DNA of 64,000 nucleotides from the NCBI GenBank assembly GCA_025504975.1, contig JANUWI010000023.1, forward strand, positions 62,001 through 126,000. The letters run 5' to 3'. Under the pieces are notes generated by a model. The model had not been told where the DNA came from. It searched no databases and was given only the letters and a program-made list of their open reading frames with translations. Both the position numbers and the translations under genes were made by a program. This document shows, piece by piece, positions 20,684 to 33,063 of the stretch; the stretch's first letter is position 1, and every line of letters starts with the position of its first letter. This DNA comes from Plenodomus lindquistii (taxonomy: Eukaryota; Ascomycota; Dothideomycetes; Pleosporales; Leptosphaeriaceae).

Positions 20684-23600
20684 ATGGCACCTGAAAGTCG
20701 CATTGCCGTCATTGGCCTTTCCTACCGTGCTCCTGGCGTCCACGGCAAAAGCCTCTGGGACTATCTGTCTCAAGCAAGGTCAGCTTGGACGGGCGTCCCA
20801 ACCGATCGCTATGACCAATCGGCGTATTACCAGTCTGGCGGCCAAAAGTCAGGCGTGGTCGGCACCAAAGGCGCACATTTCATCGACGACCCTTTTGCCT
20901 TTGATGCTGCCTTCTTCAACATGCGGGCCGACGAAGCCAAGCATGCGGATCCACAGCACCGCCTAATGCTCGAGGTGGCATTGGAAGCAGCCGAGGATGC
21001 AGGCAAGACGTTTGTCGATCTCGCCGGCAAGAAGATTGGCGTCTTTGTTGGCTCGGGCCAGCACGAGTATGCTCAGCGCCTGGGCGATGACGAGCATGCT
21101 ATTCAGACCTTTTCAGGAACTGGAGCTGCGCCATGTATGGCTGCTAATCGTGTCTCGTACTTCTTCGACATTGATGGCCCGAGCGTTGTCGCAGATGCTG
21201 CGTGCGCTAGTAGCGTCTATGCGGCAGACATGGCTGTTAGGGCCTTGCGAAACGGCGAGTGCGACGGGGCTTTCGTTGGCTCAGCATCACTGAATCTGAG
21301 TCCGGCTGGCTGGTTGGTGCTAGAGAAGACCGGGTAAGTTGATGGCTCTCGAAGATTTCTTTGCAAATACTAACACTGATATAAAGAGCGCTATCTGAGC
21401 ACGGCAGAAGCTATTCATATGATACCAAAGCGTCAGGCTTTGGTCGTGGCGAGGGTGCCGCATGTCTATTAATCAAGCGTTACGACGATGCCGTTCGTGA
21501 TGGTGATCCGATCCAGGCACTGATCCTTAGTACCGCATGCAACCACAGCGGCAGATCGGATGGAATCACTATGCCCAACGGTTTGGCCCAGCAGAAGTTG
21601 CTTTGGGCAGTTCATAACGCGGCTGGTGTAGACCCTTCCGATACTCCCGTCGTCGAGGTGTGTTCTTTGACGGAGACTAGGGATTTTGTTTGTCATAACA
21701 TCTACTAATCCTTTTAGGGTCACGGAACAGGAACAGCGGTCGGTGATCCAATTGAAGCCGGGGCATTCACCGCTGTGTTGGCCCGAAACCGTACGGCGAG
21801 CAATCCCATCTATTTAGGGTCTCTGAAGTCTAATTTTGGGTAAGCTTGCATCCGAAGAGTTTGACAAGCATTGTTTTTCTCACACCAGTCATAGACATCT
21901 AGAAGGTGCAAGTGGTGTGCTTGCCATGGTCAAAGCAATCATGATGCTCAAGAAAGGCATGGTTCTACCGACAGCCGGATTTGAGAAGATCAACCCGAAG
22001 ATTGAAGGTCATGAGAAGATCAAGATCCCAGAGATGCCACTTCCATGGCCAGAGAACGAGCAGAGACGGTGTGTTGTGACTAACTTCGGTGAGTCAGACC
22101 TTCAAAAAATGTTTTACAACGATCTGATTGCAGCTGCAAAGGTTTTGGTGGCAGCAACTCGGCAATCCTCATGGAAGCTGCACCGCCCAAGGCCGTATCG
22201 GATGATCACGCTGTGAATGGAGCCAACGGTACAGATGGGCATTCCATCACGAAATCTAACGGCGCAAATGGGCATTCCATGAAGGAATCCAACGGAACAA
22301 ATGGTCTCGTGCAGAACGGCAATGGCATTGCTCAGCAGACTCAACGGCTCTACGTGTTTTCAGCTAAGACCCAAAAGAGTCTTACGTCTTACCTGAATAC
22401 CTTCGACGAATACTTGGACACGGTGCCAGAATCGAGTGATTTCACGAGAGATCTTAGTTACACGCTAGGACAGCGCCGTAACCACCACCCGTATCGAGTC
22501 GCCGCTGTTGCTGATTCTATAGAGAGCCTACAAGAGAGATTGTCGGCCTTGAAGCCAACAAGAACAAAAGAGCGTGCAGTTCTCTTCGTGTTCACTGGAC
22601 AGGGCGCCCAGTAAGTTTGAGACCAGACCGGAAGAGATGAGTGGGAACATCGTTTTACTAACCCTTCTCTCAAGGCATGCTGGAATGGCTACCGGGTTGG
22701 GACAATTCGAAATCTTCGACAAGACATTGAAAGAGGCCGAGTTGCAGCTCCAAAAATTGGGAGCGACCTGGTCTGTGACAGAAGAGCTTCGAAAACCACC
22801 ATCTGAGTCACGAATCGATGATGCAGAAATCAGTCAGCCCGCTTGTACCGTGGTACAGTTGGCTTTGGTCGCACTACTGAGGGACTGGGGAATCACTCCA
22901 GCTGCGGTCACTGGTCACTCTAGCGGCGAGATTGCGGCAGCATATGCGGCTGGCCTGATCACGTTTCAGCAAGCTGTAGCTGTGTCTTATTTCCGCGGTC
23001 AAGCAGCTGCTCAACTGGCCGCAAAGCAGAAGCCGGGAGAGAAAGGGGCCATGCTAGCTCTTGGCGTGAATTTTGAAGAGGCCTCAAGGCTGATAGAAGA
23101 GCATGCTGAAGCGTATGCTACAGTTGCTGCCGTGAACAGCTCCAACTCTGTCACAATCTCAGGTGACCAGTCTGCAATCGACAACGTCCACAAAGCTGCG
23201 GAAGCCACAGGTCTGTTCGCTCGCAAACTCAAAGTTCAAATGGCCTACCATTCTCGGCACATGGAAGCGGTCGCCCATTCCTATCTCGCGGATATCGAAC
23301 CGTATTTCAGTGAGGTTGCCCCATTTGCCGGCAAGGATTCCACGGTTCATCCAGGCTTCGTATCATCCGTCACTGGGCGAGTGGTGGACAGGATCGAACC
23401 TTCCTATTGGGTAAAGAATCTTGTCCAAACAGTCATGTTCATGCCTGCAGTCCAAGGTCTTCTGGCACCTGAACATCTTGGCAAAAGCAAGGCTGCGCAG
23501 GCATTACCCAGAGTCGTCATAGAGATTGGTCCACATGCGGCACTGAAAAACCCGATCAAACAGACTGCAGAACTTGTACAGGTACAACAGAACTGGACTC

Positions 23601-26600
23601 CGGCGTCTTTTACATACCTGCCAACTTTACTGCGTGGTAATGATGCCACTCAAACTATGCTGGAGCTAGCAGGCACACTGTTCACCCTGGGAGCACGTGT
23701 TGAACTAAGAGCAGTCAACCAGACCGACAAACACAAAGCTGAAGTCATCACTGAGCTTCCGGCTTATGCTTGGGACAAGACCGACTACGAGCTAAGGCCA
23801 AGATCCACAAACGACAAGTACTTCCCTGGCGAGAATTTCCATCCTCTCCTCGGGAGAAAGATTAGCCCCAACGCTAGCCAAGAGAGAACATACAGGCAGG
23901 TCTTCACTCTGGATGAGATGCCATGGATTCGAGACCACGTCGTCGGCGGAGCCACCATCTTCCCTATGACAGGTTATATGTCTTGTGCTATCGAGGCTGT
24001 CCGAAGAACACTCTCCACCACTGCCGCCGCATTTCTCGTAACCGATTTCCATGTCGTCCGAAGTCTGGAGATACACGAGGAGACGACTGTGGATATGACG
24101 ACGAAGCTCAAGCCAGCAGCGATCGGCGAGGGCTCCTTTTCAACCAAAGCTTGGTCGTTCGAGATCATGACATGGGCAGAGGAAAGCGGATGGACAAAGC
24201 ACAGCTGGGGTCAAATCGAACCCGAAATGAACGACATGACCATGGATACACCCACATTCCGTGCTTCTCTTCCCTTGGTCAATACGAGGACCGGGCTAAA
24301 GGAGCACGACATCAATGCTGAGTATGAGACCGCAGGCCTTCGTGCTACATTGTATGGACCTTCCTTCCGAAACAACGTGAAGTTCTTCGAAGGCAAGGGT
24401 TATACGATCCTCGAACATCGATTGAGAGACCTTGGTGAGGCTCTACGCGATCCGTACGCCCGAGGATCCCCTGTCAGCATCGATCCTCCAACACTAGATG
24501 GTTTCCTCCAGGGCGGTGGACCTCTCCAATATGATGAGCATGGGAGGCGACCGGCTCAGATGCCCAATTACATCAGCCGTTTCAGGGTCTCCAACAAGAT
24601 TCCATCAGATCCCTCGCATCGCTTCGACGTGGTCATGCGCCGACTTGACTACGATGTTAGAGGTGGTCGCATGCACGTTGGCGTAGCCGCCTTCGCGAGA
24701 GATTCTGATGACAACTTGACGCCAATCGCAGAATGGGAGTCCTGTGCATTCCGCAACATTGGTTCAGCTGAAGAGGTTATTGATCCATCCACGACCGTGC
24801 CAGACAACTGGTCCTGGGAAGTCCTTCCACGTTATGACTTTGTCCCACAGGAGCAGCTGAGAAAGAAGCTTCGTGATGCGGCTGGGGAGTTGGATGTGGA
24901 AGAGGATATTCGCATCCGCAAAGGTGAAGAGGCTGCATGTTACTTCATCGAGAAAGCGTTGAGAGAAACGGCCGACCTTGACTACTCCAAGCTGCCACAC
25001 CACTTGGCCCGATTTGTTCATTGGGGCTTCAAGACTGTTGCCGAGTACAACTTGGATTACCCCAGCGAGCCCACAGCTCTGCTCAATGAGGTGCGGACCA
25101 GCGATGCTCAGGGCGAACTCATCTGCATCATGGGTGAGCACATCGAGGATATACTACGCGGCAAGATAGAACCACTGGAAATCATGCTTACAGATGGTCG
25201 CCTAACACGCCACTACGAGGCAGATGTCACCAATGCCCACCTCAGCAAGGTACTGGGTCACTTGACTGAATACCTGGCCGACCTTGAGCCCAACCAACGC
25301 ATCCTGGAGATCGGAGGCGGAACAGCCGGTACAACGCTACCTGTGATCGAGGGCCTATCGCGTGGTAGAGATGAGTTGGCAGTACTCGACTACACTTTCA
25401 CGGACATCTCATCTGGCTTCTTTGAGATGGCCCGCAAGAAGCTAAGTGATTGGTCGCAGCGCATCACTTATAAGAAGCTCGACATCACTCAGGACCCCAG
25501 CAGCCAAGGCTTCGAACAGCAAGACTATGACGTGGTCATTGCAGCAAACGTCCTGCATGCGACCGCGGATATGGTGAAGACTATGATCCACGTACGGAGC
25601 TTGCTGAAGCCAGGGGGTAAGCTCATCTTGCTCGAGGCCATGCGTCATCCAGCGTCCGTTCTTCCATTTTCGCTACTCCCTGGTTGGTGGGAGGCCGAAG
25701 ATAAATACCGTGACCACGAAGCGGGACCAATGATGCCAGCGAATGTGTGGAACCAACTACTCCTTGACAGTGGATTTTCTGGCGTTGACGTGGTTCTCCC
25801 GAGTAGGTACGGAACTGACAAGCCCTTCGTGAGTATCCTGTGCTCTACCAGAATCGGAAAGCAGGACGAGAGCAGGCCAATCACTATTTGCGGACCTTTC
25901 CTGGACGAGACCGAGGTGGAGTTTGCCCAGTCAGTGGCGGACCTGATCTCGACGGAACTCGGCTATCCCACTGAGATGAAACCCTATGCTGAGATCGATC
26001 CTGAAGACAAGCCATACTACGTTTTCATCGATTCTCCACGTGAAAGCGCTCTGCAAAACATGGACCAAGACAAGTTCAAAAGCTTACAGAAACTGCTTCT
26101 GCAGAACACGGGATTACTGTGGGTTACACCCGAGGGATCTTCACCCGATGCCAAGATCATACAAGGCATGGTGCGCACCTTACGGATGGAGGTTGACTTG
26201 AAGAACTTGATCTTGTTCGAAGATGTGCCATGCACGTATCAGGGTGCCATGGGAATCCTGAAACTTGCCACGAAACTACGCGATCCCGAACTGTCGCGCG
26301 ACCAGGACTTTGACTTCGCTTGGCATGACGGCGCGATCCAACTTCCACGAATGCGACAACTGAAAGAGGTCAAGGAGCAATTCGCCGTTGAAGAAGGAGT
26401 TGCTTTCCGCAAAACGCAGAAGTTATGGGACGGCAGTGACCGCGGTTTGGAAATGACCATCGATGCTGCAGGAAGTCCTGATACCATATATTTTCAGAGG
26501 ACTGATGTATCCCAAGTAGACGAAGACGAAGTTGTGGTAAGGGTCGAGGCAGCAGGTGTAGGCCATCGCGATCTCGAAGTGGTCCTTGGATTGATTCCCT

Positions 26601-28684
26601 GGGCTCCACCTGGCTACGAAGGGGCCGGCAAGATCATCAAGACTGGCTCTCGGGTCTCACATCTGCGAGAGGGAGATGACATCTTCTTCCTTACACCTGA
26701 TTCCAGTGCTCTGGCCACGGAAATAAAGTTGCCATCATGGCTCGTCGGCAAAATCCCACAGGGCGTCAGTATCACAGATGCTGCCACGCTACCACTTGCG
26801 TACTCCCTAGCGGTACTGGCTCTTACCCAGAAGGCGCGACTTCGGAAGAATGAGACGGTTCTCATCCATGCAGCAACTGGCTCCGTAGGTCAGGCGTGTG
26901 TGATGCTTGCACAAAACGTGGGCGCTCACGTCTACGTTACTGCTGGGAACGAAGCGAAGAGAGATTTTCTACACCAAAGGTTCGGCATTCCTAAGGATCG
27001 AATCTTCTCAAGCCGCACACCAGAGTTCAGGGACCAGATTCTGAGCGCGACGGCCAACAAGGGCATAGATGTTATCGTGAATTCTCTCAGTGGGGAGCTC
27101 ATGACAGAGACTTGGGCTCTGACCGCACCCTTTGGTCGGTTCATCGAGATAAGTAAGAAGGACGCCTTCCAGAATAACAACCTACCTATGAAACCTTTCA
27201 ACAGAAACGTCACCTATACTGGCATCGATCTCCGCGATCTCTACCAGTACAAACGAGACGATGTCAAGGACGTCTTCAGCGAGGTGGTCACATTGCTTGA
27301 ACGCGGCAACATCCAGCCCATTCAGCCCGTGACCACGACTCCCATTTCTCAATTCGCGACAGCTCTCCGAAAGCTGAAGTCTGGCGAGCACATGGGCAAG
27401 ATGGTGATTACATTAGGCAAGGACGATACTGTTGTCGCGGAGACAGCGCTGCGGCCCTTGAATGTGACCTTGAAGACGGATGCGACGTATCTTGTTGCTG
27501 GTGGAACGCGCGGTATCGGACTTGATCTCGCGTATTGGATGATCGACCACGGAGCACGATACATCGTCCTACTCAGCCGCAGTGGAGCAGCCGGGCCCGA
27601 GGCTCAAAAGATACTGAACAGGTACAAAGACACCGATGTTTGCGTGAAGATATTCTCCTGCAACGTTGGTCACCGGAACGAGCTTGCCGAAGTTGTGAAC
27701 GCCATAAGAGACCTCCCTCCTGTTCGAGGTGTCATACACAGCGCTCTCCTGTTGAGTGTAAGTTATCTACCTGTCATGGAGAGAATCGAAGTGAAGTACT
27801 GATCGAACCTCCTAGGACAAACTATTTGTCAACGCCACTCTGGAGGACTGGGAGATTGTAACCACGCCCAGGGTGAAGGGTGCCTGGAATCTCCATGAGC
27901 TTATGCCAGACGACCTCGATTTTTTCGTTGCTCTCTCTTCTTTCAACGGAGATACCGGAAATCTTGGCCAGGCCATCTATGCCGGCACTGCCGTAAGTGA
28001 CACAACAAGAAGTGCACTTAGATCGCGAGAGTAATGTTAACATGGAAACAGGGATTCTACAATGCATTCTCCCAATATCGTAATGCCCGCGGCCAGTACA
28101 CTGTTTCAGTGGCATTGCCTGTCGTGCTGGACGTCGGCTACGTGGCGGACAACAATCTGAGCGAGATCCTCAAGGAATCGCTCGGTGTGGCTATCACGAT
28201 GGCGGACATTCGAGCGATCTTCGGTGGCATTCTACTCGGGCCGTCTTCCCCATTCGTCTACAACGGCAGAGCGCAGACCTTCATGGTCTACATTGACGGT
28301 CAGCCGGTCCAGAACGGTGGTTGGAAATATTTCCACCCAGTCCATACCAAGGTCCGTCTCATGAGTGACAAGAGAAACCGCGTCAAGGCTGTGGGCGGAG
28401 GAGCCGACATACAATCCACATCTTGGACCACTGCCGAAGACCCCCTGGTCGGTCTGACTGAGGCGATGATTACAAAGGTCTCTGCGATGACCATGATTGA
28501 GCGGGAAGAAGTGCTGCCCGACACGCCTCTTACGTCGTACAATCTCGATTCTCTGGTTTCTGTCGAGCTGCGCAATTGGATCCGCAGAGAAACTGCTGTT
28601 GAGTTGACCTTGAGTGCGATCATGCAGGCCGACAGTCTGCGTGCCCTCGCAGGTGAGATTTTGTCTCAAAGGAAGGTAGATTAG
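20684..28684 (+). CDS. Highly reducing polyketide synthase (KS-AT-DH-cMeT-ER-KR-ACP), eight exons
   Basis: Exons 20684-21333, 21387-21657, 21718-21839, 21895-22088, 22142-22610, 22675-27757, 27816-27992 and 28052-28684. All phases agree and give about 2,532 aa. KS: Cys174 in DAACASS (usual form DTACSSS), His309 in EGHGTG, His349 in NFGHLEG. AT: Ser651 in GHSSGE. DH: His990 in DHVVGGATIFP. cMeT: LEIGGGTAG near 1447. ER (about 1840-2160): HAATGSVGQA, a Ser replacing one Gly of the NADPH motif. KR: AGGTRGIG near 2175, Tyr about 2318 in QAIYAG. ACP: Ser2489 in LDSL. There is no thioesterase, reductase or condensation domain, so release must be in trans, possibly by the separate C-A protein. The enzyme would iteratively make a methylated, reduced chain; the product is unknown. 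Confidence 0.95.
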
Positions 28685-29201
28685 GTGGCTATCTGAGGGT
28701 TCGAGCATTGAGGAGATTTTACGGATAGGCCTTAGCCTTTCGTAGAGCAGGAGCGGAATAATTCGTAGCTGTAGTAGTCTTGAGCTCAATCCTCCATCTT
28801 TAGCGTCGTCTTGCCCCACTATCTATTGCGAGTTTATTTGCGATGAGCTCGTGATCGTACAAGCTGCAGGTGCTGATTCTAGAAAGGGCTTGCTAGCCCC
28901 TTCTTACTACGGTTGTAGCAGCCTCGCTGCACTATATCTCGAAGAGTTTCGGCAATCAGCGCTTCGAATGAGTTGGCATTGTCGTTCTGCAGTGTATGAG
29001 TCCGGACAAAGCTCGCGCTGTTGTGTGCGCTGTCAGCATATCTGGTAGGTGTCTTTCTGTGTTGCTGTTGAAGAGCAGGCCGACAATTTTCGCCGCCACT
29101 TGACTGTCTTAAACTCATCATAGAAAAAAGGGCTTCTTGAATAGGAAGTATCAAGAATGACAAGAACTGTATACCTCACTACAGAGCCTGGACTTCAACA
29201 A
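28685..29201. other. Convergent intergenic region between PKS and regulator
   Basis: About 515 bp of 3' flank between convergent genes. I see no gene or clear element. Confidence 0.5.
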
Positions 29202-30887
29202 TCACGGTGCTGATACTCGGCTAACGTCCACTGCAATTTGCATCGTGAATGGGTATGGCCTGTCAAAGCAGTCATCCCAACGGTTGAGACCCGATGCCCA
29301 AAATGATTGAAGCAAATTTTGGGCTGTGAGGGGTATGGATGTGCCGACAGATTGACTCAGCTCTGGCAGCTGCTTTGAGACAAAGTCACGAGTCGCCATA
29401 CCACTGTGGACTGCCTCCACGCCGAGCAGTACCAGTGGCCACAGCATGAATCTCTTAGTTTTGGCTGATGACAGGGCTTCGGGGAGGTGAAACAGCAGAA
29501 CCTGACCATGGGTGACACAGGTAGTTCTCAGCGCCGAATTTTCGGGGAACACGGATACACTCTGTAAAGAGAGGATGCAGTAAAGTACTGTCGCAGACTT
29601 GTACAGAATCGCCATGCGTATCCAGTCCTCTTTTGACGAGAACTTGTATTGTGCAGACTCATCTGGGGAGAATGCTTCGATACTCTCCAGTATGCTGTAC
29701 GCTTCGTCTGACAGATGGTCTTCCACACCTGTCTTCTTGCTCTTCGCTTGCAGACGGAGATAGTTAATCTTTGATACTTCGGCTAGCAAATATGGAGGGA
29801 ACATTTGCGTAGGTGTCGTTGCGCAGCGGTAGTGCTCTTGCATAAAGTTTGATGTTTCGGCATGCGAAATTTTCGACAAGTCGAGGTGCGACGCCGGACA
29901 CGTCGTGTTTGCGATGATGCTTATGCTATATGAAAATATTAATTTCCAGTTTGTGACAAGTCCATCAGCAGGAGGAGTAAAGCCACGTACAACCAGAGAC
30001 AATTCATCAACGGGGCCAGGCTTCGCGATAGGGCCAATGCACGAAATCCGCCACGCAGGCTGACAAGCCTGTGAACACCATCAAAGTGATGCTGCCATGA
30101 GACATGAGCGCCGTTCTGAATCTGTAGTTTACGTTAGTAGAGATCCAGCGCCTTCATTCACAGGACTAGACTTACATCAGCGAGTAAGAGAGTCAAGATC
30201 CCCGCAAGGACTACATCACTCGTGCGAACATTCTCGAGACTGAACTGCTCACTAAGCGAGCGGATGGTAATGCCCCAGTGAGTATAATACTTTTCAGCCA
30301 AGTCTGTTGCTCCCGATTTGGATACTACGCCAAGTCGATTCATCCGGTGATTTAAGGTCATACAGATGAGGCCGGACCTTAAGAATTCCGGGACCGATAC
30401 AGCCTGCTTCAGGGCTGCCGGCGAGACATGGTGTATGTAAGGATGTCTTCCAAGTTCGTGTATTGGAGTTAGGTCTTCTAAGATGCATGTGTTATCTGAA
30501 ATATCCGAATTAGTGTGTAGCTCCAAGTTATGCCGGCAGCAACCAAGACTTACAGTACTCCGCGGCTTGAAACAAGGCAGAAAATGCGGACTGGTCCGGC
30601 GTTAGAATTGGGATGTTCAGATTGACTCCTCCCAGCTCAAAAGCCTGGGCTGAAGCGTCGACAACCGTGGTTGATTTCCCAGCCAGATGCGCATTTTTGA
30701 CTCTGCGAGTTCTAGACAAGACTTTCCCGATTTCGAGCCACCGCAGTCTTTTGGGTTCGACAGCGCTATATCCAGGGCACAAGACACCGGCTTCAACACA
30801 CCTCCGGCATGCTGGTTGTGTGGAGTCGCAAACGACGCAGTTCCGACGACATTGCCAACAATGCCGCTTTCGCTCTGGGTCTTCCAT
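29202..30887 (-). CDS. Zn2Cys6 transcription factor with fungal-specific regulatory domain, four exons
   Basis: Exons 30887-30554, 30495-30176, 30121-29991 and 29925-29202, with GT..AG introns of 54-65 bp and phases that join perfectly, giving about 502 aa. Residues 9-36 form a Zn2Cys6 binuclear cluster with C-x2-C-x6-C-x6-C-x2-C-x6-C spacing (CWQC...CRRC...CPGY). The rest is the helical fungal-specific domain (Fungal_trans_2 type: HELGRHPYIHHVSPAALKQAV, HHFDGVHRLVSLRGG, then a C-terminal helical part). Such proteins commonly act as pathway-specific activators in fungal clusters. Its place beside the PKS suggests it controls this one. The upstream region carries two CACGTGAT sites in a perfect 19-bp tandem repeat. 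Confidence 0.88.
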
Positions 30888-31368
30888 TGCGACTATTACG
30901 TGAAGCGCTTGACGGTATGGTATCGAATGAGGTGGCTACTCAGGCATTCAATTCTCCGTATGATAGGTGCGTGTCGGATCTCTCAACAGGTACGTCGCTT
31001 GCTTACGCGTCAGTCCGTGCTTACGCATCACCGTGCCGCACGTGATGCACCGTGCCGCACGTGATGCCCCGCGAACATCAAGACTGGGTCTAAAACTACA
31101 AACAGCATGAAAGATATCGCTACTGCTGATAGCAAGCTCTAACTGATAAATTATCCAAAGTGTTAAACTCATAGGATCTAAAGAAAAATCAATTGGAAGG
31201 GGTGCTGATATGGAGTAGAATGATGCAACGCAACAAGATAACCGAGTATAGTATATCATAATTATATCACTTTGGGAAAAGATGGTGTACCTTGTACTTC
31301 ACACTTGCATCCTTCATGCGAGATGTAGTAAGCGTCCTCTCAGCGATCAACAATCGGTTCCTGCGATG
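30888..31368. promoter_or_regulatory. Promoter of the Zn2Cys6 gene
   Basis: Non-coding DNA between the regulator start and the end of the second regulator-like gene, both on the minus strand. The most notable content is the 19-bp tandem repeat at 31,030-31,067. A minus-strand open frame at 30,948-31,259 has no recognisable domain. Confidence 0.5.
31030..31067. promoter_or_regulatory. Perfect 19-bp tandem repeat with two CACGTG boxes
   Basis: The unit ACCGTGCCGCACGTGATGC occurs twice back to back (31,030-31,048 and 31,049-31,067), placing CACGTG at 31,039-31,044 and 31,058-31,063, about 150 and 170 bp upstream of the regulator ATG. Two sites 19 bp apart, about two helix turns, would suit cooperative binding. 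Confidence 0.6.
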
Positions 31369-32840
31369 TCACATAACGTGAAGGCTACTTACTTCTTCTC
31401 GACACAATGACGGGGTTACATCTAAATGAAGTTCCTGCCAGAAGCGGAAGACCTTCCTCCTCATAGTATGTTCAGACCAGATGAACGCCATCATACAGGT
31501 CTCCACGTCATCCCAGTCTCGATTTACCGTCCCGAGATGCTTTAAGAACACACTTTCGATCAATGTCTTGACTCTCTGCCTGATGTGTGACCGTTCGGTC
31601 AAGCTGCCCACTAGGAACAACAACCATGACAAAAGCGAAGGCGAGGATGTCAAACGTGAATCATGGACGACAGCTACAAGATGAGAAAGAATTGGATCGA
31701 CACATATCTCGGGAATGAAGCAACTATCCCAGACCCCGACAGACAGCTTATATGTACACAAGTAGGCAGCGTGGATGCACGCTTCGTACAGGAAGTCTGC
31801 CGATGGCTTTGAAAGGTGGGACGCGCTGAGCAAGTCTACCAACCGAGACTCCAGATTCGCTTGGGTATCATCGACAAACAGGAGCGCCCCCATAGCTGCG
31901 CGTTTGTCCACGGTTTTGCACAGCATAGCTAGGTCTTGCAGTATAATGGCGAATTCTATCGGCCAATCTTCAATTATGCCGCAAAGCCCGCTCGGCGTTA
32001 CAAGGCAGGCCTGGGCGTCTATATGCCGTGGATTCTTCCAGCCATCATACATCTTGTGCGAGATCAAACGCGGTGTATTGAGGACAAAGCAACCCAAGAG
32101 CTCTGCCAAAACAAGGCGCGTTGCATTTGTGCAACAACGGCAATGCTTTCCACTTGATACAAGCTCATCATCCTCTGTACTCCGCGTATGTGTGTGGATA
32201 TACTGCCGGTATCACCACTCTCGATGCGATACTCATATCCGATAAGCATGAGCATAGCAGTGATGGTAGACGCTGTTGGCTGCCAGCCAGGGTATACCAT
32301 AGCGATCTGCATGCTTTCGAGGAGCTTGCTACGGTATGTGAGTATCTCGACATTTGGAACGTTAGTGTTGACCGCAAGCGTGAGGACAAGCGATAGGGCG
32401 TGGAACAGGGTAGGGTCCGTCAACGCGCCTTTGAGGATACTGTCCATGCCCTGGAAGAAGAGCTTGCCTGCATCATCAATGCAGAAGACCGGTTCACCCG
32501 CTTGCTTCGCCGATGCTATTGGGCGTTAGATTCATATATTGTAAGAGAGCATCCGCATATACATACGATGTCGCAGAAGGGTGCGCAGCCCCTCAGGACA
32601 GGCGCAAAGCGTGTCGAAAGGATCTATCAGCTGGATAGATGGCGTGATCGTCAAGACAGCTGGAAACCGCTTTCGTCGTTGTTCCTTCACCCGAAAAGGC
32701 ACGAATAGATCTCTTCGCTCTGCACGGTCAGCTCGGCTACGACGTATTCCGTTACGGATGGCATGCTGGCGGATGATTTCCTGTTTCTTGCGATCCTTGA
32801 TCTGATCGGGATGCGACATTATTACGAATTTGAAGCTCAT
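31369..32840 (-). pseudogene. Fungal-specific transcription-factor-domain protein, frameshifted
   Basis: Exon 1 is 32840-32567. A GTATGT...CAATAG intron (51 bp) follows, and exon 2 begins at 32515. The protein starts FKFVIMSHPDQIKDRKKQ, the conserved start of a fungal regulator-like family that has the fungal-specific domain but often no zinc cluster; none is seen here. Translation runs to QRALFWQ near 32,105 and then continues in another frame (ELLGCFVLNTPRLISHK...) to about 31,369. No intron with consistent phase bridges the jump, so a one-base deletion near 32,100-32,106 is the simplest reading, unless it is a sequencing error. The 3' end may have one more intron after CREE. If broken, it is a second, lost regulator of the island. 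Confidence 0.65.
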
Positions 32841-33063
32841 GTTCTAACATCGTACAAACGGGCGAAGCATTGCGCTCGGCCCGCGCTGGTGGGCTGGCTT
32901 AAAGTCGATGATTCTGCACATGCCATGCTGAAGATGGTGGCAAAAGCAATGATGCATGACCGTGAGACGGTGCGTCGTGCTGACTAATGTGACGCTTGTG
33001 CCACGATAGGCTAGGGTCATCCAATCTATATGCACTTTAACCCCTATTATAACAGCTAACGTA
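32841..33063. other. Right edge of the GC-balanced island
   Basis: Upstream DNA of the frameshifted regulator. Composition stays ordinary until about 33,040 and then becomes AT-rich at once, at the edge of a Fot1-like element fragment. Confidence 0.5.

Noticed and set aside
10514..28684. A PKS-NRPS hybrid split into two genes
   Set aside because: The C-A protein has a DIYPCTPLQ-type condensation domain typical of free NRPS modules, is separated by three unrelated genes, and lacks the carrier and reductase domains expected of a detached hybrid module.
30948..31259. Minus-strand frame of 103 codons between the two regulators
   Set aside because: No recognisable domain. It covers the tandem E-box repeat and appears to be promoter DNA.
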